A DNA stretch of 55,701 bases, taken from JACRBK01 sp964427955. Its GTDB lineage: Bacteria > Chloroflexota > Anaerolineae > Aggregatilineales > Aggregatilineaceae. Below the pieces are notes generated by a model that was not told the DNA's origin, searched no databases, and saw only the letters and a list, made by a program, of their open reading frames with translations. Shown in pieces: positions 1 through 8,417 of this stretch. The position numbers and the translations under genes are program-made. Where the stretch lies: assembly GCA_964427955.1 (NCBI GenBank), contig CAYRWY010000002.1:1-55701 (forward strand), written 5' to 3'. The number at the start of each line of letters is the position of its first letter. Within the stretch, counting starts at the first letter, position 1.

Positions 1-394
1 GGAAGTACAGGGTCAGTTCGGTACCGTCGGCATTCCATTCCCATTTTTCGGCCAGGCCAGGCTGTACCGGATCGTTGGGATCACGCGGCCAACGCAGCAC
101 CGGGTCGTAAATCAGGCGGCCAAAGCAGTGGAAGTCATTCACGCCACGCCAGCCGCGGTTCCACGTGCCACCGTACACGCCGATGGTATCACCCTCGGCC
201 AGCGGGACCACACGGGGATTCTCGGGCAGGCGTTCGTCCACCGCAGGGAGTTCACCAGAAGCCACTTTCGCAGCCAGCGCGGGGGCTTCTTTATACTTCG
301 ATTCTTGCGCCCGGGCGGAAGGCAAAACCGGGACCACCAAAGCAGCCATCAACACCAGGGTGATGACCATAAGGACTGTACGCTTGTTCGACAT
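1..394 (-). CDS. Family 5 ABC solute-binding protein, N-terminal part
   Basis: This is the first 131 codons of an extracellular solute-binding protein of the oligopeptide/nickel family (SBP family 5); the rest lies beyond the left edge. The ATG at 394 has an AGGAG Shine-Dalgarno six bases upstream. A signal peptide with a hydrophobic core and an AQ cleavage site covers about residues 1-28. The mature start (ELPAVDERLP, then IGVYGGTWNRG) closely resembles the mature start of the binding protein at 13781-15874, so the two are paralogues. In this subfamily such proteins often bind oligosaccharides rather than peptides. It lies 98 bases downstream of the LacI regulator at 493-1497, on the same strand, and is probably controlled by it. 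Substrate cannot be told from this fragment. Confidence 0.85.
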   Translation of the reverse strand, partial: MSNKRTVLMVITLVLMAALVVPVLPSARAQESKYKEAPALAAKVASGELPAVDERLPENPRVVPLAEGDTIGVYGGTWNRGWRGVNDFHCFGRLIYDPVLRWPRDPNDPVQPGLAEKWEWNADGTELTLYF

Positions 395-492
395 CTTTTG
401 CTCCTAAAAACTAAATTTACTAACGGACGAGAAGAGCGTCGGATGAGTTTGCTTTACTGCTCCGCGTCCTCCTTTCTCCGTAAAACACCTTG

Positions 493-1497
493 CTACGGCG
501 CACTGGCACGAATAACCAGTTCTGGCTCAATCACAATATCATCACAACTGTCCGCGCATCCGTTGATGTGTTCCAGCAAGAGCTGCATGGCCTGGGAGCC
601 TAGATCGTACTTCGGGATATGGCAGGAGGTGAGCGCGGGAGTCACCAGTGAGGCCAGGGGAATATCATCAAATCCGACAATCGCGACGTCATCAGGCACC
701 CGGCGTCCCAAGTCCACACAGGCTTGCAGGGCACCGACGGCGCTCAGATCGTTATAGCAGAACAACGCTGTAATTTCGGGATAGTGGGTCAGGAGAGAAC
801 AGGCTTCTTGACGCCCGGATTCAACCATCGGCAGACAGTGGCGTTCCCAATTGGGATTGGGCGAAAGCCCCGCCAGCCGCAGCGTATCACGGAAGCCCTT
901 ACCACGCAGTTGGCCGCTGTACGCGCGCTCAGGGCCGGACAGGAACCCAATCGTCCGGTGGCCGCGGCTCAACAGGTGTTCGGCCACCAGCCGCCCGCCG
1001 TACTCGTCATTCATCACCACCACCCCAAAGCGTCGATCTTCCAGGCGACGGTTGATCAAAACCACGGCGGAGTGGGGTTCGAGGGCATCGTGCAGCAGGT
1101 CGGCATCGAGGCGCGGGCTGCATACAATCACGCCATCGACGCGCTTTTCCTCCAGAGAACGGAGCACCGCGCGTTCGCGCTGCGTATCTTCCTCGGTGTT
1201 GCACAGAAATACGTTGTAGCCGTTGGCGTAGGCTTCATGCTCTACCCCACGCGCAATTTCGGAAAAGAAAGGGTTCGAGTTGTCGATCACGACCAATCCT
1301 ACGGTGCCGGTGCGATCCGTGACCAGGCTGCGAGCGATCTCGCTGGGGCGGTACCCCATCCGCTCGATGAGTTCAAGAATCCGCTGCCGGGTCGCACCGC
1401 TGATCCCATCTTTGTCGTTGATGGCACGCGATACGGTCATCAGAGAAACCCCAGCTTCGCGGGCTACATCAGCCATCGTGATACGCTGCTTAGGCAT
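493..1497 (-). CDS. LacI-family transcriptional regulator
   Basis: A 334-residue one-domain-pair repressor. The N-terminal LacI helix-turn-helix and hinge (residues about 6-60, DVAREAGVSLMTVSRAIND) is followed by a periplasmic-binding-type sugar sensor (about 61-330) ending in the family's usual VIRAS tail. Length is normal for LacI proteins. The ATG at 1497 follows an AAGGG site, and a perfect 10-bp inverted repeat sits 17 bases upstream of it, which suggests autoregulation. The gene reads toward the solute-binding protein that starts at 394, its probable target. The preceding minus-strand operon is closed off by a terminator at 1637-1664, so this gene should have its own promoter. Effector unknown; presumably a sugar. 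Confidence 0.93.
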   Translation of the reverse strand: MPKQRITMADVAREAGVSLMTVSRAINDKDGISGATRQRILELIERMGYRPSEIARSLVTDRTGTVGLVVIDNSNPFFSEIARGVEHEAYANGYNVFLCNTEEDTQRERAVLRSLEEKRVDGVIVCSPRLDADLLHDALEPHSAVVLINRRLEDRRFGVVVMNDEYGGRLVAEHLLSRGHRTIGFLSGPERAYSGQLRGKGFRDTLRLAGLSPNPNWERHCLPMVESGRQEACSLLTHYPEITALFCYNDLSAVGALQACVDLGRRVPDDVAIVGFDDIPLASLVTPALTSCHIPKYDLGSQAMQLLLEHINGCADSCDDIVIEPELVIRASAP

Positions 1498-1513
1498 CGC
1501 CGGAACCCTTCAC

Positions 1514-1537
1514 GTTAACGCTATCGTTAGCGTTAAC
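1514..1537. promoter_or_regulatory. LacI-type operator (perfect inverted repeat)
   Basis: Arms GTTAACGCTA (1514-1523) and TAGCGTTAAC (1528-1537) are exact reverse complements with a TCGT spacer. It lies directly upstream of the LacI gene start at 1497. The symmetry and position fit an autoregulatory operator; binding is inferred. Confidence 0.7.
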
Positions 1538-1636
1538 TCAGCTTAGCACGGTTTTTCCTAGATTGTCAACCATTTCACAAAAACAAGGTCTGCAAGTCCG
1601 TCACTTTTCGCGATCAGATGGGAGAAAAATAGCAAA

Positions 1637-1664
1637 AGCGGCACCGATGGGAATCGATACCGCT
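1637..1664 (-). terminator. Rho-independent terminator of the 1696-5223 importer operon
   Basis: Read on the minus strand, AGCGGTATCGAT (1664-1653) pairs with ATCGGTGCCGCT (1648-1637) over 12 base pairs including two G-U pairs, with a TCCC loop. A T-rich run follows (plus-strand A run 1625-1637). It lies just past the permease stop codon at 1696. Confidence 0.8.
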
Positions 1665-1695
1665 CGCTGACTGGCCGGAGAGAGGAAAGGCCGGG

Positions 1696-2577
1696 CTATT
1701 TGTCGCGGGTCAGGGTGAAGCCGCTCATGAACTGCTTTTGCAGCAGAATGAACACGAGCACAGGCGGCAGACTGGTGAACACGGCCCCCAGCATCAAGGG
1801 TCCAAAGCGCAGCGCCCCACCCCCCAGTCGCAGCGCCCCAATGCCGGTCTGGATGGTCTGCATGTCCGGATTCGAGATCACCAGATTGGGCCACAGGTAC
1901 ATGTTCCAGGCATAGATCGTCTGGACCACGGCCAGCGCGCCAATCGTGTTCCAGCTCATCGGGACCAGCACGCGGAACAGAAATTGCAGCGGATTGGCCC
2001 CGTCCAATTGGGCGGCTTCCGAAAGCTCGGCGGGGATGCTGGCAAAGTGCTGCCGGAAGAGGAAGGTCCCCGTCGCGCTGGCGGTGAACGGCACGATCAA
2101 CGCCCAATAGGTATTTTGCCACTTGAGATCGTTGATGAAGCGGAACAGCGCGATGATCAGCACTTCGGTGGGCATCATCAAGGTGATCAGCACGAAGCCA
2201 AACACCAGCCACTTGCCCGGAAACCGGAAGTAGACAAACGCCAGGCCCGACAGCAGCGAAAAGATCGTCTTGCCGACGGTGATGCCCAGGGTCATGATCA
2301 CGCTGTTGATCATGTATTCGTGCAAATGGCGTTCGTGGAAGACCACATTCCAGTTGGAGACCAGGCCCGATCCTGCCGTGAACTGGTAGCGAAAGACCTC
2401 CGCATTGGTCTGCGTGCTGACCAACAGCGCATAGAACAGGGGAATGCCGGATAGGAAGCAGGCTGCGATGAGCACCAGGTGAGCATACCAGCGTTTGGGT
2501 ACCCAACGGCGGAGGGTTTCTTGCCGAGTCATGACTCCGGCGCCTGCGTGAACGATCTCTTGTGATGAACTCGTCAT
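1696..2577 (-). CDS. CUT1 sugar ABC transporter permease (MalG-like)
   Basis: A 293-residue inner-membrane permease of the carbohydrate uptake type 1 family, the MalG/UgpE/LacG partner. Six hydrophobic segments are readable, the first near residues 30-55. The cytoplasmic EAA loop, which docks on the ATPase, is present near residue 185 (EAAQLDGANPLQF). It begins four bases after the stop of the preceding permease (2582-3787), so the two are translationally coupled. No ATPase gene is in the operon; as is common for CUT1 systems, a shared MsiK-like ATPase encoded elsewhere is probably used. An ATG at residue 16 is an alternative start. Confidence 0.92.
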   Translation of the reverse strand: MTSSSQEIVHAGAGVMTRQETLRRWVPKRWYAHLVLIAACFLSGIPLFYALLVSTQTNAEVFRYQFTAGSGLVSNWNVVFHERHLHEYMINSVIMTLGITVGKTIFSLLSGLAFVYFRFPGKWLVFGFVLITLMMPTEVLIIALFRFINDLKWQNTYWALIVPFTASATGTFLFRQHFASIPAELSEAAQLDGANPLQFLFRVLVPMSWNTIGALAVVQTIYAWNMYLWPNLVISNPDMQTIQTGIGALRLGGGALRFGPLMLGAVFTSLPPVLVFILLQKQFMSGFTLTRDK

Positions 2578-2581
2578 GGGT

Positions 2582-3787
2582 TCACACTCCGTAGTTGACC
2601 TGGCGTCCGCCGGTCCGGAACAAGACCAGGGTCATGCCAATCACGGTCAGGAACAGCACAATCGACTGTGCGGCGGCCTTGCCCATATCATTGTTGTACA
2701 CCCCCAGTTGGATGACCCGGTACATCATGGTGGTGGTGGATTGGAGCGGCCCACCGCCCGGCGTCAGGTAGTCAATGGTGGCGTACGTCTCGAAGAACGC
2801 ATACGTCAGGTTGGTCACCAGCAGGAAGAACGTCGTCGGCGACAGCATGGGCCACACGATATGCCAGAAACGCCGGATCACCCCAGCACCATCCACGGCA
2901 CCCGCCTCGATCAGGTCCTTGGGGACGTTTTGCAGCGCCGCAATGTAGAACAGGATATTGAAGCCCATCGACTTCCACACGCTGGCCAGGATGATCGTCC
3001 AGGGGGCCACCTTGGGATCGTTGAGCCAGCCGAGCTTGATCCCGAACCAGTTGCCTAGCAAGTGATTGACCAAGCCGCCCGACGGGTTGAACATCAGCAG
3101 GAAGATAATCCCCGCCACTGCCGGAGACATGGCATAGGGCCACACCAGCAGAATGCGGTAAATCGACGCGCCGCGCACGGGCAGGTGAGCCATCGTGGCG
3201 ATGAGCAGCGAGAGGCCCATGCTCAGCACGATGATGAAGAAGGACATGAACATGGTGCGCTTGACGATGTCGAAATACTCGGGATCGTCGATCAGGCGCG
3301 TGAAATTGCTGACGCAAACGGACACTTCGCGCCGCGCGCCGAGCCGCGAGAGCATGGTCGAAAGGCGCAGCGTCTCTAAAGAAGGGTAGTATAGGAATAA
3401 GGCCAGGATAGTCAGCGTCGGCAGCAGCAGCGGGAGGGCGATCCACCAATGTTTGAAGGTCCCCTGCGTGGTCTCTGTGCTGGCAAAGACACTTTCGCCG
3501 CGCAGCAGCTTGCGCGCTGCCCAGGCGATGGGCAGCACCACCGTCGCGATCCCGGCGGCGACCAGCAGGTACCCAATCGCCACATCATTCGACGTGCGAT
3601 CTGCTTCAAAAGTACAATAATTCAGCGGCCTCATGAACAGGGCCGAGCCGACGGCTCCGGTCACAGCGCCGAGCACCAGCCCCGACAGCCGCAGCCATAA
3701 TCTCGAACGCCAGAACACAAAACCCAGGATGACCAGCCCAACCGCTGCCCCCGCCAGTGTCAAAATCCCTGGAGCAACATTTGCCAT
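2582..3787 (-). CDS. CUT1 sugar ABC transporter permease (MalF-like)
   Basis: A 401-residue permease of the MalF/UgpA family, forming the membrane channel with the product of 1696-2577. About 90 residues precede the usual permease core and hold two or three extra hydrophobic segments (roughly 10-27, 33-52 and 70-85), which recalls the extended N-terminus of Escherichia coli MalF. The EAA loop is near residues 300-315 (EAGAVDGAGVIRRFW). The gene is second in the operon, after the binding protein, from which it is separated by 83 bases holding a strong stem-loop. The ATG at 3787 has only a weak GAAAG ribosome site. Confidence 0.92.
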   Translation of the reverse strand: MANVAPGILTLAGAAVGLVILGFVFWRSRLWLRLSGLVLGAVTGAVGSALFMRPLNYCTFEADRTSNDVAIGYLLVAAGIATVVLPIAWAARKLLRGESVFASTETTQGTFKHWWIALPLLLPTLTILALFLYYPSLETLRLSTMLSRLGARREVSVCVSNFTRLIDDPEYFDIVKRTMFMSFFIIVLSMGLSLLIATMAHLPVRGASIYRILLVWPYAMSPAVAGIIFLLMFNPSGGLVNHLLGNWFGIKLGWLNDPKVAPWTIILASVWKSMGFNILFYIAALQNVPKDLIEAGAVDGAGVIRRFWHIVWPMLSPTTFFLLVTNLTYAFFETYATIDYLTPGGGPLQSTTTMMYRVIQLGVYNNDMGKAAAQSIVLFLTVIGMTLVLFRTGGRQVNYGV

Positions 3788-3822
3788 GATCGTTGTCTTT
3801 CTACTGGAAAAAGAAACAACAG

Positions 3823-3853
3823 AGAGGGGTAGTGTCTTTCACACTACCCCTCT
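3823..3853 (-). terminator. Intercistronic stem-loop after binding-protein gene
   Basis: AGAGGGGTAGTGT (3823-3835) and ACACTACCCCTCT (3841-3853) form a perfect 13-bp stem with a five-base loop. On the minus strand a T-rich stretch follows. Placed between the binding-protein stop (3871) and the permease start (3787), it fits a partial terminator or mRNA-stabilising hairpin that favours excess binding protein, as at malE-malF. Confidence 0.7.
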
Positions 3854-3870
3854 GCGCCAAACTTATCAGC

Positions 3871-5223
3871 TTACGGTACGTTCAGCAGGTTGTATTCTTC
3901 GATAATCGCGTTGGCTTTCTTCGCGGCATCGTCGAGCACGGCCTTCGGATCGTCGTCCGTCAGCAGCACGCGGTCAATCGCCGCCGTGACCTCGTTACGA
4001 ATCGAGGGGAAGCCACCCACCAGCGCACCGCTGGTCGCCGGGGTCACCGTGCTCTGGGACAGTTCGTCCGCCGCCACGGTCTGGTTCGGATTCGCATCGA
4101 ACCAACCCTCAGTCTTCAGCAGTTCGTTCGAGCTGTTGCGGATCGCAACATAGCCGGTGACCTTGTGCCAATCCGCCGCGTTTTCGGTGTTGGTGAAGTA
4201 CAGCAGGAAGGTCAGCGCCCCATCTTCCACCGCGGGATCGAGACCATCGGTCAGCCACAGGGTCGCGCCGCCGATCAGGTTGCCGGTCCAGCCGGTTGCG
4301 TCGTTGTAGGGCAGGAAGGACGCCAGGCTCTCGAAACCGCCGTCCACGCCCATCTGGGTGTAGAGGGTCGTATCCGAGCTGCTGTAGGCCGCCATCGCGA
4401 CCTGCTGCGTGGAGTAGGCCTGATCGACCGTCGACCAGGAATCGCCACCCTGGGCGCCGCTGTAGTACAGATAACCCTTGTCGTACAGATCGTTGAGCCA
4501 GGTCAGAACGGCCACGCCCGCCTCGCTGTTGAAAGCGACTTCGGTCGCGCGCTCGGAACGGCCATTGTCGTTGTTGACGTACAGCGCGTTCTGCTGGGCC
4601 AGCCACTGCTCGAAGAACCAGCCGTGATTGGGGAAGGTGAAGCAGTATTCAGGATGGTCCGACAGGGCCATGACCTTCTCGCAGACCGCCTCAACCTCGC
4701 CCCAGGTCGCCGGGGGTTTGTCGAAGCCCGCTTCGTTCAAGATTTTCATGTTCGAGAACATGAGGGCCGACGAGGTGTTCCAGGGCATCGAGCTGAACTT
4801 GCCATCGACCGTGTAGTACGCGATCACGGGGGCGATGTAGTCTTCGAGATCGACCTTCAGGCCGTTGATCTCGGTGCGGTCGCCAATGGCGTCCGCAATC
4901 GGCTTGAACAGGTTGCTATCGCGCGCGTCTTGCGTCGCGGCTTCAAAATACTGGACAATCGCCGGCAATTGGTGCTGTTCCGCAGCGACCGCGACCTGGG
5001 CGAACATGGTCTCGTAGCTGTAGCCGCCGGTGATGGTGACTTCATACTGGGGGAACTCCTCATTGAACTTGGCCGCTACGCCCTGCGCCCAGTCCAGGCG
5101 ATAGTCCTGGAAGGCGATCCAGACATCGATCTTGGTCTTATCTTGCGCACGGGTCGACGACATGGGCACCGCCAGGGCGGCAGCCATCACCACGACTATG
5201 CACAGAAACACTAGTTTCTTCAT
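3871..5223 (-). CDS. Family 1 sugar-binding protein of an ABC importer
   Basis: A 450-residue extracellular solute-binding protein of family 1 (MalE/UgpB-type). The N-terminus MKKLVFLC plus a hydrophobic run and a cleavage region near TRAQ (about residue 27) is a signal peptide with no clear lipobox cysteine, although the protein must be held near the membrane somehow in a monoderm cell. Start at 5223 is preceded by GAGGTGA. It is the first gene of the operon with the two CUT1 permeases, and is divergent from the DeoR regulator at 5593, which is a plausible controller. The neighbouring phosphodiesterase and DeoR/GlpR-type regulator would suit a glycerophosphoryl compound, but the substrate is not shown by the sequence. 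Confidence 0.93.
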   Translation of the reverse strand: MKKLVFLCIVVVMAAALAVPMSSTRAQDKTKIDVWIAFQDYRLDWAQGVAAKFNEEFPQYEVTITGGYSYETMFAQVAVAAEQHQLPAIVQYFEAATQDARDSNLFKPIADAIGDRTEINGLKVDLEDYIAPVIAYYTVDGKFSSMPWNTSSALMFSNMKILNEAGFDKPPATWGEVEAVCEKVMALSDHPEYCFTFPNHGWFFEQWLAQQNALYVNNDNGRSERATEVAFNSEAGVAVLTWLNDLYDKGYLYYSGAQGGDSWSTVDQAYSTQQVAMAAYSSSDTTLYTQMGVDGGFESLASFLPYNDATGWTGNLIGGATLWLTDGLDPAVEDGALTFLLYFTNTENAADWHKVTGYVAIRNSSNELLKTEGWFDANPNQTVAADELSQSTVTPATSGALVGGFPSIRNEVTAAIDRVLLTDDDPKAVLDDAAKKANAIIEEYNLLNVP

Positions 5224-5592
5224 CTTCTTCTCACCTCATGAAATAGTATGACAAACTGACCTTCAGTTGTCAGTCAGCGAGATGCTTTCCGGGGAGGATC
5301 ATACAGAGAAAGACCAACGCCAGCTTATGACAACTTTAAAGTCATCCCAACGCTTTACTAACTTGTCTTAACGTCTGGGAGTTCTCCTGGACAACCTCCT
5401 TCCATGAAGGTCAACACACGGGGTTGATGCGCCAGCCATTGTTCTAATTTTTATATTGTATGTCAAAAAAACCTGGGCGCCAACGACCGGGATGGGCTTG
5501 CATTTTGTTCGAATGTGAACATAATCTAACGTAATTCCCGTCGTTTTATGTTGTCATTATAACACGATTTAAGAAAACACAAGTGACGGTCC
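5224..5592. promoter_or_regulatory. Divergent control region, importer / DeoR operon
   Basis: This 369-base gap separates two divergent operons. Two related sites are visible: TGACAACTTTAAAGTCA at 5328-5344 on the plus strand, and TGACAACTGAAGGTCA at 5272-5257 on the minus strand. The second overlaps an imperfect inverted repeat, TGACAAACTGA / TCAGTTGTCA (5249-5272). A third site, TGTTCGAATGTGAACA (5506-5521), resembles sites near the other DeoR-type regulators. A TATAAC at 5558-5563 may be a minus-10 box for the plus-strand operon, but no convincing minus-35 was found. No coding sequence was seen. Confidence 0.5.
5506..5521. promoter_or_regulatory. Candidate DeoR operator TGTTC-N6-GAACA
   Basis: TGTTCGAATGTGAACA has exact five-base arms with a six-base spacer and lies 72 bases upstream of the DeoR gene. 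It shares TGTTCGAA with the perfect repeat at 18921-18934, beside another DeoR-type regulator. Confidence 0.5.
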
Positions 5593-6372
5593 ATGACGGC
5601 GCATGAGCGACACAAAGTCATTCTAGAGTGGATTACCAACCAGGGATCGGTCTCCATCGCCGACCTGTGCAGCCATTTCGGCGTATCGGATATGACGATC
5701 CGGCGCGACCTGTCGGCGCTGGAAGAGGCGGGCTTGTTACGCCGGATTCATGGCGGGGCGGTCAGCGCGCGCGGGCGCAGCTACGAACCTCCCGTCCTGG
5801 CGCGAGTCAACGAAGCGCGCGACGCCAAACAGGCTATCGGCCAGCGGGCCGCCACGCTGGTGCGCGAAGGGCACAGCATCGCGCTGGACATTGGCACCAC
5901 CACGCTGGAACTGGCGCGCAACCTGCTCCATCTGCGCAACATCACCGTGTTGACCAACTGCCTCCCCATTGCCAACCTGCTGGTCGATCAGCCGGGGATT
6001 CAGCTCATCTTGTGCGGGGGCGTCGTGCGCCCTGGCGAGCACTCGCTCATCGGCCCCATCGCCGAAGACACCTTCAACCGCTTTTACATCGATACGGCCT
6101 TCATCGGCATTGGCGGAGTTGACCTGGAAGCCGGGTTGACCGAGTATAATCTGGACGATGCCGAAGTGAAGCGGCACATGATCAACAACTGCCAGCGGTG
6201 TGTGCTGCTGACGGACAGCCGCAAGTTTGGCTTGAAGACGTTCGCCCGAGTAGCGCCGCTCACGGCAGTACACGAAATTGTCACCGACAGTCACTTGAGT
6301 GAGAATTATCGCGAAGCACTCGCGAAACTGAACATCGCCGTTCACACAGTGGATATACCTCATGAAAACTAA
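5593..6372 (+). CDS. DeoR/GlpR-family transcriptional regulator
   Basis: A 259-residue repressor of standard DeoR length. The N-terminal DeoR helix-turn-helix (residues about 5-58) carries the family signature VSDMTIRRDLSALEEAGL followed by RRIHGGA. The C-terminal DeoRC effector domain (about 75-235) has the isomerase-like phosphosugar site, with DIGTTTLELA and the later DAEVKR segment. Family members usually respond to a phosphorylated sugar or polyol. It starts a plus-strand operon whose next gene overlaps its end by 11 bases, and it is divergent from the sugar importer at 1696-5223. It probably controls both. Unlike the other two DeoR-type proteins in the window it has no inserted sugar-binding domain. 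Confidence 0.93.
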   Translation: MTAHERHKVILEWITNQGSVSIADLCSHFGVSDMTIRRDLSALEEAGLLRRIHGGAVSARGRSYEPPVLARVNEARDAKQAIGQRAATLVREGHSIALDIGTTTLELARNLLHLRNITVLTNCLPIANLLVDQPGIQLILCGGVVRPGEHSLIGPIAEDTFNRFYIDTAFIGIGGVDLEAGLTEYNLDDAEVKRHMINNCQRCVLLTDSRKFGLKTFARVAPLTAVHEIVTDSHLSENYREALAKLNIAVHTVDIPHEN

Positions 6373-7165
6373 AGTCCTGGTCGTAGTCTTTGATGGATGT
6401 CGCCCGGATGGTCTGGCCCAGGCGCATACGCCGCACGTCGATGCGTTATGGCAGACCGGCGCTTACAGTTGGTCGGCCCAATCGGTAGCCGCCAGCGTGA
6501 CGCTGCCCGCGCACCTGTCGATGTGGCGCGGCGTCCCGCCGGAAAAACACGGCGTCACCGATAATGTGTTTCTGCCGTCGGCCTCCGCCTATCCCAGCGT
6601 GTTCGAGGTGGCGCACCAGGCCGGGCTGAAAACCGCCATGTTCTATAGTTGGGAGGAACTGCGCGATCTCTCGGCGCCAGGGCACCTGACGATGAGCTAC
6701 TGCCACGAGGCCAAGTCCAACGACGGCACCGACCAACTCGTCGCCGCTGAAGCCGCCCGCTATCTGATCGCCCACCGCCCCGACCTCGCGTTCGTGTACT
6801 TCGGAAACACCGACCTGATTGGGCACGATGACGGCTGGATGTCGCCCCCCTACCTCGCCGCCATCGAACAGCTTGACCAGACGCTCGGCCACCTGCTGGA
6901 CGACCTGGCGCAGGCCAAACTGCGCGACGAGTACACGCTGCTACTGCTCTCCGATCACGGCGGGCACGGCCACCATCACGGCTCGACCTCGCCCGAAGAC
7001 CTGACGATCCCCTGGATCATCAATGGATCGGGCGTCAAACGCGGCTACGAAATTCAAGCGCCCGTCTTGATTCAGGATACCGCCGCGACCATCGCCTATC
7101 TGCTGGATCTGCCCCGCCCCGCCCAGTGGGACGGCCAACCCGTACTGACCGCGCTCCATGTTTAA
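6362..7165 (+). CDS. Alkaline-phosphatase-superfamily phosphodiesterase / nucleotide pyrophosphatase
   Basis: A 267-residue cytoplasmic enzyme (no signal peptide) of the type I phosphodiesterase/nucleotide pyrophosphatase family. Metal and nucleophile positions can be read: Asp11 in VVFDGCRPDG, probable nucleophile Thr47 in SVTLPAHLS, Asp/His in NTDLIGHD near residue 155, and SDHGGHGHHHG near residue 198. These fit a two-zinc site. It is shorter than most members (400 residues or more) but the core motifs are complete. Its start lies inside the DeoR gene and its end overlaps the MFS gene by 8 bases, so the three are one translationally coupled operon. Substrate is likely a phosphodiester or phosphosugar brought in by a neighbouring transporter; this is inference. 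Confidence 0.85.
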   Translation: MKTKVLVVVFDGCRPDGLAQAHTPHVDALWQTGAYSWSAQSVAASVTLPAHLSMWRGVPPEKHGVTDNVFLPSASAYPSVFEVAHQAGLKTAMFYSWEELRDLSAPGHLTMSYCHEAKSNDGTDQLVAAEAARYLIAHRPDLAFVYFGNTDLIGHDDGWMSPPYLAAIEQLDQTLGHLLDDLAQAKLRDEYTLLLLSDHGGHGHHHGSTSPEDLTIPWIINGSGVKRGYEIQAPVLIQDTAATIAYLLDLPRPAQWDGQPVLTALHV

Positions 7166-8417
7166 GGCGGCCTGGCGGCAAAGCTTTTCACCCCAACGGA
7201 TTCTGTGGATCGCCGGTCTGGGAGTAGCGCTCTCTCTGCCCGGCGATTTGACGCTGTACATCGTGCTGCCGACGCACGTCAGCGCGGCGGGCATCGCCCT
7301 GGCCAACGTCGGGCTGATGCTCTCCGCCAACCGGCTCATCCGCATCGTCATCAACGGGCCGTGCGGCATGATCATCGAGCGCATCCCCCGGCGGCGCATG
7401 GCGGTCCCGGCCCTGTTCATCGGCGCGCTGTCGTCGCTGCTGTATACCATTCCCGGCTTCTGGCCGCTGCTGCTCGGGCGTCTGCTGTGGGGCACAGCCT
7501 GGGCGGGCGTCTGGCTCAGCGCCAGCACCATCGCGCTGGACGTATCCGATGCTGGCAATCGCGGGCGGTTCGTGGGCTGGCTCCAGATGTGGTATTTCGT
7601 CGGCGTCGGCGTCAGCTCGCTGTTGGGCGGTGCACTGACCGACTGGCTGGGCTACGGCGATACCTTCAAGGTGTGTTTCGGGATCACCCTGGCGGCGGCG
7701 GTCGGCTGGTGGCTTTTCCTACCTGAGACCAAGTTCCATCGTGCCTCGACCACCCCTACCTCGGCGGACGGCACCCCGGCGCTGGGTACCCCGTATCCCA
7801 GTTCGGTCTTCTGGCCGCTGCTCACGGCCATCGTGCTGCTGGGCGTCAACTGGCTGATTTTCCTGGGGATATTGGGCGCCGTGCTGCCCCTGCTGTTGAA
7901 AGAGCGGGTAGGCGAAGAAGTCGTGCTGATCGGCCTCGCGATCCCGCTGGCCACCTTCACCGGCGCGCTCTCCGCGAGCAACCAGCTCGTGAGCCTGCTC
8001 GTCTCGCCGCTATCGGGCTGGCTGTCCGATTACACCCGGCAGCGCTGGGGGCTGATCCTGGTAGCGCTGGTGTTGGGCAGTGGGGCGATGGCCTTGACCG
8101 CCGTGGGCACCGGCTTGATCCTGATCCTGGCGACCATGCTGGGCGCGGTCGCCACCAGTGTGCTGCAAACCCAGGTGATGACGCTCATCGGAGACTACAG
8201 CAGCACCAACCGGCGCGGGCGCGTGTTGGGCATCCTCAATACGGTCGGGGACCTGGGCAGTGCCGGGGGTCCCCTGTTAGCTTACGCGCTGCTCCCGCTG
8301 ATCGAACTGGAGGGCATCTTCTGGCTGGCGACGGCGGTGCTCATCCTGGCCGTGCCCTGGACGTACTGGCTCGTCCGCCGCGAGGTCGCGCAGCGCCCGG
8401 CCCCGGTCAGCGGATAG
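7158..8417 (+). CDS. MFS transporter
   Basis: A 419-residue major facilitator superfamily carrier with about twelve hydrophobic segments. The loop after helix 2 carries the positively charged family pattern (NRLIRIVINGPCGMIIERIPRR). A central cytoplasmic loop falls near residues 190-215. It is the third gene of the DeoR-phosphodiesterase operon and overlaps the enzyme gene by 8 bases, which suggests it moves the substrate or product of that enzyme. The general look is of an export or sugar-phosphate type carrier, but no subfamily can be assigned with confidence. Its 3-prime end overlaps the convergent small membrane protein gene (8407-8760) by 11 bases. Confidence 0.9.
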   Translation: MFKAAWRQSFSPQRILWIAGLGVALSLPGDLTLYIVLPTHVSAAGIALANVGLMLSANRLIRIVINGPCGMIIERIPRRRMAVPALFIGALSSLLYTIPGFWPLLLGRLLWGTAWAGVWLSASTIALDVSDAGNRGRFVGWLQMWYFVGVGVSSLLGGALTDWLGYGDTFKVCFGITLAAAVGWWLFLPETKFHRASTTPTSADGTPALGTPYPSSVFWPLLTAIVLLGVNWLIFLGILGAVLPLLLKERVGEEVVLIGLAIPLATFTGALSASNQLVSLLVSPLSGWLSDYTRQRWGLILVALVLGSGAMALTAVGTGLILILATMLGAVATSVLQTQVMTLIGDYSSTNRRGRVLGILNTVGDLGSAGGPLLAYALLPLIELEGIFWLATAVLILAVPWTYWLVRREVAQRPAPVSG

